From the NCBI GenBank assembly GCA_000697475.1, contig JNEU01001064.1, positions 62,001 through 126,000 of the forward strand: 64,000 nucleotides of DNA. The letters are read 5' to 3'. Shown here piece by piece: positions 1-13,543 of the stretch. Under the pieces are notes generated by a model that searched no databases, had not been told where the DNA came from, and was given only the letters and a program-made list of their open reading frames with translations. This DNA comes from Lichtheimia corymbifera B2541. Lineage: Eukaryota; Mucoromycota; Mucoromycetes; Mucorales; Lichtheimiaceae. How positions within the stretch are numbered: position 1 is the stretch's first letter; each line of letters begins with the position of its first letter. Made by a program: the position numbers and the translations under genes.

Positions 1-999
1 AATCGTTTCCGACCAGCATGGTGTTCATGGTGTTCATCGTTGTTGGAATCAGAGTTCATAACTGATAAGCAGCCGAAAAAGTATAAACACGGGTAAAAGA
101 AGAAAACCGAGTGGTCGCACCATGAATGCTCGTTGCGGCACATATCCTGCACTCAGTCACGTCACAGCCAATGAACCGTGCGAACATCGGTTTTTTTATT
201 ATCCTTTAGAAAATCCACGGCTTGTTCCGAAGAGTAGAATCAATGGTCGATGACATCTTTTGTAACCTTAATTCATATGATTGTAACACATTTTTCTACA
301 TATCGACTTGCTACACATTGATTGAATATAAACACGCTCTGCTTCATTCTATCATCAAAAAGATTAAAGATTTCATCCCCAACCCCGGGTTTCTCCACAA
401 CATCAACAACAAACATCTCTCTTTCTACACCCAGCTGTATGCATGTCTGTAACTCAGATCAGGGACTGTTTACCGCACCCTCTCCCCCTTTTTTTCTTCT
501 TTGTCATGAGTTGCTTTTGTATATTCTTTTGAAACAGTGTTGCTTGACAATTGAAGAGATAAGAAGAATACTACGAGCAAGCAATTCCAATGATGTAGGC
601 AGTCCACCTTGCCATTGTGTGACACAAAAAAGATCCATTAAATGGGATTGTCATTTGTTATGGATCGTCATGCCATGTATACGATCAGAAACATTGTGCT
701 TCTCGGAAGAATGATCATGTCTTTAATAATCATCCGAATAGCGTGGCATAGAAAGAGGAGGGAAGTGGGGGAATCGGAACATGATAACTTATGCCGATTT
801 TTCCCATCTTTGGTGATATTCCGATCCATATATTAGGAACGATCATGCATATTATGACCAGCGAATCACAACCGATGATGCCATGTTGTCTTACAATACG
901 TAGATTAGGTGCGATCTATCATCATATCTTGAGACTTTTTAAAAGTGGGAATATAAGATTTTTATCCATGCCATCATCCTGCTAAACTAGCTACCCGTA
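1..999. other. Intergenic region, no supported gene
   Basis: The stretch downstream of the kinase gene holds only short overlapping ORFs with no recognisable domain. The sequence is AT-rich and carries no clear tRNA, repeat or splice-linked reading frame. It probably contains the 3' flank of the kinase and the flank of a gene outside the window. Confidence 0.5.
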
Positions 1000-2830
<1,831 letters not shown>

Positions 2831-3245
2831 AAGGAGTTAAAGGATAAACCAAGGGTTGTCGACAAGGGGTTGGTAGTAATAGCAGTAGTAGAAAGGGGAT
2901 ACGTTGCCCAAGATAGTGTAATAAATGTCGCTAGATGGTGTCCAAGCTAAAAACGATGGCTGAATGCGAAGCTAATGCGAGAATGGCAGTTGTTCCAAGA
3001 GACGTAGTATATCGAATGTCGAACAAGGACTGGAGGACGAAAGGAGGGGTGGAGAGAACTGGAGAAAAAAAGAAGTATGGCCCAGACGACGACGCCTTAT
3101 GGCGGACTCGCTGGATTAGCCGGTTACACTTGTATGTGTCTATTATTCAATAATGCATGCAATTACGTGCGTGTTATTGATTCTACAAGGATATCTCATT
3201 AAAGAGTCTATGTAAAGCAATGGATGTGTGTGCGTATAAATATAA
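2831..3245. other. Intergenic region between kinase and first MFS gene
   Basis: It contains the kinase 5' flank and the 3' flank of the first transporter. The segment around 3150-3175 (ATAATGCATGCAATTACGTG) recurs at about 5818-5840 beside the second transporter, marking a shared duplicated flank. No gene is supported here. Confidence 0.6.
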
Positions 3246-5250
3246 CTACGATGCTTCTTGCTGCTGCTGCTTCAAAGCTTCTTGTTGATTATGCTTTTGC
3301 CGCCATGTCTCTCCTTTGAGTTTCACAGTGATGAAAGTGGATGAAGATAGAAATAGCAAGGCACCGCAAAACGTATACAATGGACCTGGTCCCATGGAAT
3401 AAGCAATGTCGGATGAAACGAGTGTTCCAATACCAGCTAAGATATATCGTACAAAGTTATTGCAAGCTACAATGAGACCACAACGGAGCATCAGTGTTTG
3501 CTTTATAATTTTTGTATATCTTACCCATAACAGATGCTACATAATTGCGATAACTATCCATGAGGTAAGCTGAGAGGATGGTGTTGGGTGGACCACGACA
3601 AAGACCAACTATGGCAAATAGTAGCAAGTTATTAATAGAACGAAGATCGCTCGTATATAAAGAAACTTACTGATACCAGTGCATAACAAGCCAAAGCCAT
3701 AATGCACATTCTTTTCTACGCACCAACCGAATCCAGTGAAAGCTAGTAGGCTTCCTATCATGGAAGCATGCAGCACGACCCCTCCAATGCGTAGCCCTGG
3801 GTACGGCAACTTGTTGATTTCCTTCAATTTGGTAACACGACGCATATAGAGCCTGTCAGAGCAACGACCACCAACAAGGGCCCCAATAATGAATCCACCT
3901 GCATTAGGCAGATAAAACAAGCCTACTCTACCAGAAGCAAATCCATATTGATTGTTGTAAATACGAGTAAAATTGCTGTACAATAAATAGTATACAAAGA
4001 GCCTGTATCACAAAAAGTCAGCTTTACCCCATACCATAACGTTATGTTCTACTTGCAATATGCCAAGAACCAGTACCGTCAGGCAACATTAGGATATCGC
4101 ATGAAATTTAAGGCAGCAATTGGATTCAGGAAACGATGATGATGACGTCGATGGTGGTTGTTGCTATTCGTAAGATGTTCTGATGATGTTGTTTGCTCGG
4201 AATATGAATATGAGGAAGGCTCTTTTCTGACATGGCGAGTTTCAGGGAGGCAAACGATAATGACAATCCATGCCACAAAGCAGAAAATATCCAGAAACCA
4301 AAAGATGCTCTGCCACCCAAGACCCTCATTCAGGTATCCTCCAAATATTGTGCCTAATGCAGGTCCTGGTATCATATTTGCAGTGATCAGCATTACCGCC
4401 GCCCATCACACATCATCATGAGGTACATGGATCTACCTGCTAAAGGTCCCATCTGAAATATAGCAAGTGCTCTTCCTCGTTCATTCGCATTTGTAATATC
4501 GCCAATGGTGCCAGAACCCAAAGAAATCATCTATCATCGTCGTTTCTTTGAGAGATCCATGACACATAAGATGGGTTTGATTTACTTACAGCTGATGCAC
4601 CCACAGCACTCACTGCTCGAAATACAATGAACGTGGTCACATTCACTGATACAGCACAATGAACCATGCTAAAGATGGCGATCAGGAATGAAATAATGTA
4701 CATGGGCCGTTTCCCAAATCTATCAGCAAAGGTCGCCCAGATCAAAGGAAACAAGGCAAGGCAAAAATATAGACCGATAATGATGCATTTATGGTGGTGT
4801 CGTCTGTACCAAAGTACGATTGCATATCCAAGAGGGCTGGAAACTATGCATGGAGGAGTGCATTAGCCTAAATGTTTGTTGGCGCGTGATCGCTCGATAA
4901 ACATAATAATAACGCACATAGATGGATGAAGCACAAGGTGCACTAGTAGTAAAGGAAAAAAAAAAGCGAGTTGATAACAAGCATAATGAAGACTTGGGAT
5001 AAGAAAAGGATCATACATGAAGGCGGCTAGTGAAACAATTAAGACGATGGTATACTTTTTAGTCCGTGACCAATCCCTTGGGTCGACATCAGAAGATGGC
5101 CTTCCCAGCAAAAGCGTCTCCATAGAGACATCGATTGCACATTTTTCTTTTTTTTTCAGGAGGAATAGCATTGTTGTTGGCTATGGTGGTTTGCAGGCCG
5201 CTGTCAGTAGCGCTATGCTGTTGTTTGCTGATTATTGATAAAGTAGACAT
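3246..5250 (-). pseudogene. MFS transporter, DHA1 drug:H+ antiporter type, copy 1, apparently frameshifted
   Basis: Multi-exon major facilitator of the fungal DHA1 (12-TM drug/proton antiporter) type. Visible pieces are the N-terminal motif DVDPRDWSRTKK, motif A ADRFGKRPMY in the TM2-3 loop, the motif C region GPLAGPALGTIFGGYLNEGLGWQ-like across an intron, and the C-terminal half to QQQQEAS. Compared with the intact paralogue next door, two single-base length differences in homopolymers break the frame. One is in the A-run near 5149-5160, after the start at 5250; a downstream ATG at 5171 could bypass it. The other is in the T/A run near 4765, just before FPLIWATFADRFG, where copy 1 has five bases and copy 2 has six. 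The second falls in a membrane helix and cannot be bypassed simply. Either this is a decaying duplicate or the assembly has homopolymer errors. Confidence 0.7.
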
Positions 5251-5298
5251 GTTGAAAAATAAACAACCCAAGTTGATCAGCTAGGAGCTGTTCCTGTG

Positions 5299-5309
5299 AT
5301 TTATATAGT
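5299..5309 (-). promoter_or_regulatory. TATA-like element upstream of MFS copy 1
   Basis: A TATATAAAT element lies about 50 bp upstream of the ATG at 5250. The same arrangement, including an adjacent GTTCCT block on the plus strand, occurs upstream of MFS copy 2, so the duplication kept the core promoter. Function is inferred. Confidence 0.4.
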
Positions 5310-5925
5310 AGTGGATGCGTGGATGCATGAACGATCAAGCTGGGTGCGCAAACGAAAAGTGCCGTCATCCCCTAGGGGATTATATTTTTCCCTGTGGCAA
5401 AAAAAAGGATGTATTTCTACCTGGTTGCTGTTATTCTTCTTCATCCACCCTCCCAACTAAATTCGACGAGATTTCCAACGTGGAAAAGTACCCTTACATT
5501 TCACGCTCATCCATCACTGCAAGCAGAAAACCAATGCTTGATTTACCTGCTGAATTTGTTGCTATGGAAATGATCCTGATGTCACGTCGCGCAAACGACT
5601 CTTGAATAGGCAGCAAAGTAAATGGCTTTTGCCCTTCCTTTCTAATCATCTTATGTAATCAGCCATGAGGTTGCCGATGAATCAACCAAAGTCTGTGTAT
5701 CCCTTCCAATGCTAAGGCACCTCAGCAGCCATGTAGTAATAAATCATACCACAGACGAACCTAGCTTATGTTAGTAGTAGGTTATTACATGTGTCGTGAG
5801 GTGTGTCTTTTGTTTGATAATGCATGCAATTACGTGTGTGTTTATGATTACAATGCAGCATAACTCTATGATGGTATCTCGTAAAGATGCAAGAAGGGGT
5901 TACAAAAAATGATGAATGCGTATAA
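5310..5925. other. Intergenic region between the two MFS genes
   Basis: The stretch holds the upstream region of MFS copy 1, a short kinase-like relic (about 5672-5741) and the 3' flank of MFS copy 2 with duplicated sequence near 5818-5940. An ORF at 5315-5605 (plus) shows no domain and is not supported as a gene. Confidence 0.5.
5672..5741 (-). pseudogene. Relic of an NDR-like kinase exon
   Basis: This 70 bp piece aligns by eye, at roughly three quarters identity, with the exon end of the intact kinase at about 1955-2020 that encodes [25 protein letters not shown] sequence. On the minus strand YMAAEV, an ALEG-like piece and FIHR-like codons can be made out, but stops and indels interrupt them. 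It lies in the same order relative to MFS copy 2 as the intact kinase does to MFS copy 1, as expected from a tandem duplication whose kinase copy decayed. Confidence 0.5.
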
Positions 5926-7921
5926 CTAGGATACCTCTTGCTGCTTTTTCAATGCCTTTTGTTGGTTATGCCTTTGCCTCCACGTCTCTCCTCTGAGCTT
6001 CACGGTGATAAAGAGTGCTGAGGATACAAACAACAATGCACCGCAAAATGTATACAATGGGCCTGATCCCATAGAATAAGCCATATCGGATGACACCAGT
6101 GTCCCAATACCAGCTAGAATATAACGTACAAAGTTGTTGCAGGCTATAAAGATATTATGATTTGAGTGTTACTGACTCTCTATTTCGCTTTGGATTGCTA
6201 ACTTTACCTATAACAGAGGCCCCATTTTCACGAAAGCAATCGATAATGTAAGCTGGAAGGATGGTGTTGGGTGGACCAAGGCAAAGACCAACTATTGGAA
6301 ATACCAGTTGTTAATAATGTATCAAATACCTTGTTACTGTCATAAATACTTACTGATACCAGCGCATACCAAACCAAAAGCATAATGCACATCCTTTTCA
6401 ACGCACCACCCAAATGCAATGTAAGCTAGCAGTAATACTACCATGCAAGCATAAAGCAAGAACCCACCAATGCGTAATTCGGGATAGGGCGACTTGTTGA
6501 TTTCTTTCAATTTGGCAGCACGACGCATATAGAGCCTGTCCGAGTAACGGCCACCAACAAGGCTTCCAATAATGAATCCACCTGCTAAGGGCAAGTAAAA
6601 TAAACCCACTGTACCGGAATCAAATCCATATTGATTGTTGTAAATGCGAGTGAAATTGCTGTTCAATAAGTAGTACACAAAGAAGCTATTGTAGTGTGAT
6701 ACCTGAATTAGCGTTATCAACTCAACAAAGAAAGTATTACATTTTACTTGCAGTATGCCAAGAAACAGCACCGCCAGGGCAATATTGGGATATTGCATGA
6801 AATTCAATGCAGCAATTGGGTTCATGAAACGATGGCGCCGATGGTTGTTGTTGCTCTTTGATTGTTGTTCTGAGGTTGTTTTCTCGGAACATGAGTCGGA
6901 TGACGAGGAGAGGTCCTTTTTCACAGCGATATCATAGCGGGTCTCGGGAAGGAAGAGGATGATGGCGACCCATACGGCAAAGCACAAAATGGTGAGGAAC
7001 CAAAAGATACTCTGCCATCCAAGACCTTCATTAAGGTAGCCACCAAAGATTGGCCCTAATGCTGGTCCTACGGATATCACATTATCAGCATTATGATGTC
7101 AATTCCATCATTACCAGCAATAGTGTACCTGCTAAAGGACCCATCTGATATATAGAAAAGGCTCTTCCTCGTTCACTTGCATTTGTGATATCGCCAATGG
7201 TACCAGCACCCAAAGAAAGCATCTATCCTCGTCATTTCTTTGTGAGATCCATGATACATTAAAGGCTTGGTTTACTTACAGATGATGCACCCACGGCACT
7301 CACTGCTCGAAACACAATGAACATGGTCACGTTTACAGATACAGCACAGCAAACCATGCCAATGATGGCGATCAGGAATGAAATAATGTACATTGGCCGT
7401 CGTCCATATTTATCACCAAAGGTCGCCCAAATCAAAGGAAACAAGGCAAGGCAAAAAACAAAGACTGATAATGATGCGTTCATGATGGTATCGGTTGTGT
7501 CAAAGTAGAATTGCATGTCTTGGATGGCTGGAAACTATGCATAATAGCGGCGAGTTAGCTTACATTGGTTGATGATCCGTGATCGCCCGATAAACATAAC
7601 AATAATGACGCACATAGATAGCTGAAGCACAAGGTGCACTAGAAGAAGTAGTAGATCAATAACAAGAATAAACATGTGGGGTAGTATATCATACGTGAAG
7701 GCGGATAATGCAACAATCAATATAATGGCGTATTTCTTTGTCGGTGGCCAATCTCTTGGATCGACGTCGGAAGGCGGTTTTCCCTGCAGAAAGCGTCTCC
7801 ACAAGGAAATGGATTCCCTATTTTTCCTTTCATCGTCGGGAGGAGGAACGTTGGTTATGGTGATTTGCAAGTCGCTGTCATCAACATCATTATTTTGTTC
7901 GCAGCTTATAGTAGTAGACAT
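5926..7921 (-). CDS. MFS transporter, DHA1 drug:H+ antiporter type, copy 2
   Basis: Intact paralogue of the preceding gene; a plasma-membrane exporter by family. It starts at MSTTIS (7921; an ATG two codons upstream at 7927 is possible). Recognisable pieces in order are VDPRDWPPTKKYAI before TM1, then APCASAIY joined across a short intron to FPAIQDMQFYFDTTD, then motif A GDKYGRRPMY, the segment ending VGASS, a motif-C-like GPLAG/PALGPIFGGYLNEG, a charged Ser-rich central loop (RYDIAVKKDLSSSSDS), and the C-terminal six helices ending QQEVS. The stop is at 5926. About eight exons with 50-90 bp introns. Substrate cannot be told from sequence. The TATA-like element at 7969 and a shared 3' flank mark it as one half of a tandem duplication. 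Confidence 0.85.
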
Positions 7922-7968
7922 GTACAAAACAAAACGGCTGAAAATCGCTGAGAAAATTGTTCCTAAGG

Positions 7969-7978
7969 TTTATATATA
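7969..7978 (-). promoter_or_regulatory. TATA-like element upstream of MFS copy 2
   Basis: TATATATA on the minus strand lies about 50 bp upstream of the start codon, at the same spacing as in copy 1. Confidence 0.45.
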
Positions 7979-8527
7979 GATGATGTATTGGCTCGGGAAA
8001 ACGAACAAGCAGATTACTGAAACGGGAACTGTGGCAACTAATACTACTCCATGGAATTGGGTTTTCCCCTTGCGGCTACAAACAGAAAAAACCTCTGTGG
8101 CATCAGCTATAAACTAACCTCTTTTCACATGTACCTGAGTACCACCATCCTTGGCAATGAAAGTATGTCCATTCTTGCATTTCCACCTATCCATCCTTTT
8201 GGTTCTTCTTCCGTTCAATCATCATCATCACCACCACCATCCCAGCAGGTTCGACAAGGCCAAGACATGAAAAACGACCTATCCAAATACCATATTTGTA
8301 TGTCTCAACACCTTGATTGCTAAATGTCCTTCGTATATACATACATTAGCTGGATGGGTATCATCTTGCCGTTGAATAAGCGATAATCGTATCATGGTGT
8401 GAACATGGCTGCATTTTGCATTACTAAGGTGTGAAAATGAGTACATAAAACCTACCCGATCCTACTCCTCCTCCCCTTTCAGCCAAGCTATTTCATCCTA
8501 TTACCTGTTCCTTCAATACCCCTCACT
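7979..8527. other. Divergent intergenic region
   Basis: Upstream region shared by MFS copy 2 (minus) and the enoyl-CoA hydratase-like gene (plus). The 90-codon ORF at 8051-8323 has no recognisable domain and I do not call it. Confidence 0.5.
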
Positions 8528-9642
8528 ATGCAATTCCCTTCTGCGCAGTATTTCATATTGTCGATTCCAGAGCCCCATGTGCTGCTCATCACCATCAACC
8601 GTCCAAAGCAATTCAACGCACTGAATCCCGATGCAAACTGGGAATTGGATAGGCTGCTCGATTGGGCCGAAGACACAGATGACATTTGGTGTATTGTGGT
8701 ATGTTCTCGTTTGTGGGTCTTTTAAGAGAAGAGATACTGAAAAGGGGAATGATTGGCAGATCACGGGTGCCGGCGGGAAAGCGTTTTGTGCTGGAATGGA
8801 TCTTGTCAACTGGAACAAGGAAAGAAAGAGTGGTGCAGATGGTCAAGGTACTGAGAGTCACATGCCACCCACTGGCTTTGGAGGTCTTAGCAACAGGGCC
8901 TTGGCTCGCAAACCTGTGATTGCTGCTGTCAATGGCTATGCACTTGGTAAGCTAGATTCATGCATGCATCATGGTGCACTATACTGACTACTTCCAACAA
9001 TTTAGGTGGTGGCACTGAAATGGTCATGGCCTGTAACATTGTCGTGGCAACCAAAAAATCAAAGTTTGGATTACCTGAAGGTTGGTAGCGATGCAATTGT
9101 TGTTGCCATGATACCACGATGGGTATACTGATGCCACTTTTGGGGTTTGGTTAGTTAAACGTGGTGTCACCATTGCTGCTGGTGGATTGGCGCGCTTAGC
9201 ACGTGCTGTCAGTTATCAAACTGTGAGCGAGATTGCATTGACAGGTCGACATTTCACTGCTGAGGAATTCAAAAACTATGGCCTTGTTAACCAAGTCGTG
9301 GATGACAATGTGGATATTGTGCAAGCCGCTCTCGAATGGGCAAAGAAGATTGTAGCAAAGTAAGATCATACATGTATATAACACGAGAGCCCTTATTTAA
9401 CCACCATCCCATGTAGTTCTCCAGATGCAGTCTTTATTACAAAATATGGTATTATGCTTGCTCTCGAACGTGGATCTATGTTTGATGCTACCAAAGAATG
9501 GATGGAATCGGATGAGGCAATTGCCTGGCGCAATGGTGACAACTTGACAGAAGGTCTAGCTGCATTTGCTGGCAAAAGAGCACCCGTATGGAAAAACCCT
9601 GCACGTGTCATTCATCGCAACAACAACAAGAGCAAATTGTAA
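8528..9642 (+). CDS. Enoyl-CoA hydratase/isomerase family protein, peroxisomal (C-terminal SKL)
   Basis: Crotonase-fold enzyme that probably acts on an acyl-CoA in peroxisomes. Five exons splice in phase: 8528-8698, 8760-8946, 9006-9080, 9155-9359 and 9417-9642. The first part has the INRPKQFNALN signature. Next is the oxyanion-hole segment ITGAGGKAFCAGMDL. Then come GGGTEMVMACNIVVA and FGLPEVKRG, which contain the two glutamates used as acid and base in hydratases. The C-terminal half follows. The last three residues are SKL, the canonical PTS1 signal, so peroxisomal import is likely. Length about 285 residues, normal for the family. It could be a beta-oxidation hydratase or a carnitinyl-CoA dehydratase-like enzyme; substrate is not determinable. 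It converges with the small gene on the minus strand. Confidence 0.92.
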
Positions 9643-9675
9643 ATTGTAGGAATAATAAACGTCGTCTTTTATATG

Positions 9676-10248
9676 TCATGATGATATCTCAAAAGCTTCC
9701 TCGTCGTTGCAAGTGTTCTTGAGCTGATGTACGAAATGGGTATCCAGCACTCTACAATACACATACATACATCCCCTTATTAGTCCATGATATCCAAGGA
9801 TACATACACACAATCCAATCCACTTACACGCTGTGCTTCGATATCGGCTATCCGCTCGAGTGGAATAAAGATGACCAAGTACGACGCGCCAATGGCAATC
9901 AGTGCATACAAAGCACTTGTCTTTGAAATAAACAAGGGTGGTGCGTAAGCCGAATTGCAAAATAGAAACAGTGGCCCATCGTCAATACTACCTCCTGATG
10001 CGACAAGTCGAATAGTCCGTAAGATGCTGTGAGGTAACCTAACCAAAAGGCAAGAATGACGCCGGCAAGAATGCGCATACGCTAATAATGAGCAGTTGCC
10101 ACCGAAATGTACGCCATGCAAGTCGTATGATAGAGGTGGTGGATACGTTTTTGGGCGTATGTAATAAATGGATATCGAAAAGAGCCGCGTCGATCTGCAA
10201 TAGATAATCCTGACGCATCACGCGCCGACTCAATATCATGCTAAGCAT
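9676..10248 (-). CDS. Small membrane protein of unknown function
   Basis: Reading frames on the minus strand join into a plausible spliced gene. It starts at 10248 (MLSMILSRRVMRQDYLL) with a soluble N-terminal part ending near WRTFRWQLLIIS. Hydrophobic segments follow (ILAGVILAFWLGYLTASYG in one frame; ALYALIAIGASYLVIFIPL in a later exon). A short polar tail after a small intron ends AFEISS. Two membrane spans are likely. The exon borders around 9960-10100 are ambiguous, because two frames compete. I do not recognise the family. It lies tail to tail with the SKL-ending hydratase, which says nothing about function. Confidence 0.5.
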
Positions 10249-11823
10249 AGAATTCCTGTGATACTACCAAATTTTCTTTTATTTTCTATTCCCAAAGACA
10301 CGTGCGTAGTAAGAGGTTCAAACTTGGATGTGGGGAGTTGGAGAGCGTGTTATAATGTCTGACAACGGATTCTCGTGTATGTAGATCCAACAAGTAGTGC
10401 TGCTATGACCTTTTGTTATCTTTACTCGAAAGCTGCAACAGGTATGTAACTGGCTAAAAGCTTATTGTGGTAATCCAAATCTCATATGACTATCCATCTA
10501 TCAGAAGCCAAGAAGCCGTTTCATCACCCCTCATGGCCGGGAATGTTTACAACATCTTATTTCGTAGAATTATAGCATGGCAAGTGATTTGTGATAGCAA
10601 ATGGATGTTGCCGCCTTATTTATCTCAGACCCCGAGTTAATTATGCATAAGCATTAAATCGCACCAAGGCTCTTTGTGAAGGCGCCCTCTCAATCTATCA
10701 GCTCCTCACTGCCCCAACAAGCATTTTATCAGTCGTTGTGATTACAGCAATCCCACACCCACCATGCGGATATAAACAAGATGAAGGTTGTCACCCATCA
10801 ATTTACTCCCACACATCTCTTTCTTCCATCATCATATCACTCTTGAATTGCTGGCACCTTCAAAGCCCTTGGTAAGTGCCATGGTGGATAGTCCTCTTTG
10901 TGAGCGACCCATGTACTCATATTTGCGATGATCTTTAGTCTTTCATTGTCTTTGTCGTCATTGTGATATTTGGCTCTTTGAATAAGGCAAAATCCTGATC
11001 ATCTCACTTGAATGAAGCATTTGCTCAAATTTCCTTTTGATATAGCTATCTCTCGAAATGCATATGTTGCAGAGCTGTATTAGGTGGTACGCCGCAGACC
11101 GCATGGGGTTGACAGCGATTACGACACACAATGAATATCGTCGCAACGCAGGAGGCAAGAGAAAGAGAGAGCCAACATCTTATGGCATCAACTTGACGAA
11201 GAGAATAATCCTTAAATCAGCCAAGCTATGTTTACAACTCCATCCATCACTCGAAGAGTCGATCAGATATCACGACCAGCATTCAATTAACAACCCAAAC
11301 GTGGATTCTATGATCAACAATCGAAGGATCTTTTACAAGAAAAATCTCGACTGAAGGAGATCATGCATCTACTTCAACCACGAGCACAATGAAATCATAA
11401 TAACACAGCCACCTCCAAAATAAAAAGCTATATGCTCTCTTCCCTACGCACTCATTCTTTTTATGTTATATAACTTTCATTCATATTTGATATTCATCCA
11501 TTCCCTATGCTTCTATCATTCTTCATTCTTCAATCCCCATAATAAACACCCACACTCTAAGCTCGTTTGCCATCAGCCATTGCTAAGCGCATTTTATTAA
11601 CATAACAAGTGGCAATCACGTGATTACATTGGAATGCTGCAAAAGATGCTACAACATGGAGGGGAGCTCTTCTCTGCATGAACGATTATTCGGACATCCG
11701 GCAAAACTACGATGGCGACGGCGGGGAAGAAGCGATGTGGGATGTGGCTTGTTGGGATTGAATTGCCCTCGTCTATTGCCTGGGCCCTTTCTTTTGTGTC
11801 GCGTTTACCAAAAAGTCAACAAC
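10249..11823. other. Long intergenic region with weak ORFs
   Basis: No gene can be supported. The region 11058-11380 carries ORF fragments in different frames, discussed in the findings, and the last ~200 bp are the 5' leader of MSS51. The rest is AT-rich with pyrimidine tracts. Confidence 0.5.
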
Positions 11824-13320
11824 ATGCACCACTGGAGACCCGCGTCAAGGACATTGGCGTGCTCATGGAATGGATTGACTCGCACACACCTTGCACGTAG
11901 AGCTACAGCTATTTCAGCACGTTCGACCATTTCTCCCAGCCATGCTCTTACCGCCACTCGTGCCATTTCACTAAAGAGCCTCTTCACGCCGTCAAAGTCA
12001 AAGAAACATGAGCAGCAGCAGCAGCACCAAGAGACATCAAAGGTCATGTTAGAACCCGACAACTTATTCCACATGTTATCAAAGTCGCCTATCGCTGAAC
12101 TGAAGGATCGAGCTGCTATTATCAACAAGTACGGTGTATGCCCTGTATGCGACACTCACGAGACACCAGAGCACAAGAAGCAACCTGTCTATGAATGCCC
12201 TGATTGTGGTTACCCAACTCATTGCAGTGAAGAACATTATCACGAAGGCCATGAAGCCCACAAGGAGATTTGTCATATTCTACGAGAACAGAACGAGGAT
12301 GATCATGACTTACGCTCTGGAAGATCCATGGTGGAATTCGAGTTTCCCAGTAAGTCAAATGTGTATAGAGTATGACATGGCATGCTCATTGTGATTATGT
12401 AAAAAGGTGCACAAGGCTTCGATGAAACTGTCAACATGGCCAATTGGGATGTCTTTTTCTACACACGCAGTTTCCCATCCATGGATTCCGATCGATCAAT
12501 GCGACATGTATCCAAGCTCTTGACGTATCCAATCACCATTGCTTCTGTACTCCATCAATCGTGTCCTTACAAGTTGGGTAAAGAAATTACGTCCGAGGGC
12601 ATGCGTTCAATTTCAGGTAATTAGAAAGGATAACCATGATGTATGGGTGTGTGTGTGTATTCATTGTATGTTGTTTTAGCTCTCCGTACCATTCTTTATC
12701 CAAGAAATGAAGTTGCCAAGGATGGTGTAAGCTTAGTGCGCTCGGAGACCATCAATGTGTATATTGTGGGTGCACGTGCTGAAGCGTCTCTACCACCGTA
12801 CATTTGGTTGCAACTTGCCTATTTGTTCCCGCACACACCATTCCATATTCACATGGTGGGACCTGATGCCCTGCCACCCTCTCAGCAACCCTACACCAAG
12901 TCATTGAACGAACGTCTCATGTTCACTTACGACAACAGCATGTACCACGATTACCATGAAAAGATTGAAGAATTTGATCCTTATACCGATCTCTTTTTCT
13001 TGTTCTCCCCTGGTATTGGCCATCCATCGGCAAGAGAAGGCTGGAAGCAATCCATTCAAAAAGCATTGGAGACCAAATGCCCAATTTTCATTACTGGCTA
13101 TGACCAAGCAGATGTGAGCACGGACGTGGCCGCTGTGGAAGAAGATTATCAAGGCGAATTTGATTGGGTGATGCGACCGACTGAAAACGAGTTCCGTAGC
13201 TTGAAGCGTGATGTGAACTTGATGGATGTACGACAAACCATCTTTGCCAACTGGGGTCTGTGGGGTATCCGTGGCAAGCGTTACGATGTCACGCACACAC
13301 CAGAAGACGACGACGAATAG
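11824..13320 (+). CDS. MSS51: Mss51-like mitochondrial COX1 mRNA translational activator
   Basis: Homologue of yeast Mss51, which activates COX1 mRNA translation in mitochondria and couples it to complex IV assembly. I chose the ATG at 11824 because the residues after it (MHHWRPASRTLACSW and an Arg/Ser-rich stretch) form a typical mitochondrial presequence with no acidic residues; the frame is open further upstream to 11620. After a Gln-rich linker comes the zinc-finger region CPVCDTHETPEHKKQ, then CPDCGYPTHCSEEHYHEGH, the MYND-like Mss51 finger. The long conserved C-terminal domain runs to TPEDDDE. Three exons; introns at about 12350-12416 and 12618-12679 splice in phase. Assignment rests on the zinc finger plus the conserved domain. 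Confidence 0.88.
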
Positions 13321-13397
13321 ACTAGAGTTTTTCACGTGCTTACTCAATACGAGTGTGTAACCTAGATTCCCCAATCCTCGGCTTTCAACAACTTTTT

Positions 13398-13480
13398 TTT
13401 GTGAGCTTTTTCTACTCTCTCGCTCTCTCGCTCTCGCTCTCTCTCTCTTTTCCTCGCTTCTTTTTCTCTCCTCCCTTTTT
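13398..13480 (+). repeat. CT-rich tract in the CDS1 leader
   Basis: A pyrimidine-rich block with (CT)n/(CTCG)n runs lies just upstream of the CDS1 start codon. Such tracts are common in fungal promoters and leaders; nothing more can be claimed. Confidence 0.5.
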
Positions 13481-13543
13481 TTTGTCCTTTCATAATACAT
13501 ACACACACGCACCGTTACATATTACACAGCAATATACAGCATC

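Noticed and set aside
11712..11900. 62-codon ORF overlapping the MSS51 start
   Set aside because: It overlaps the presequence in another frame and has no support; it could at most act as an upstream ORF.
12901..13512. 203-codon minus-strand ORF overlapping MSS51
   Set aside because: It is antisense to the conserved Mss51 coding exon and its basic repeat end comes from the CT-rich tract.
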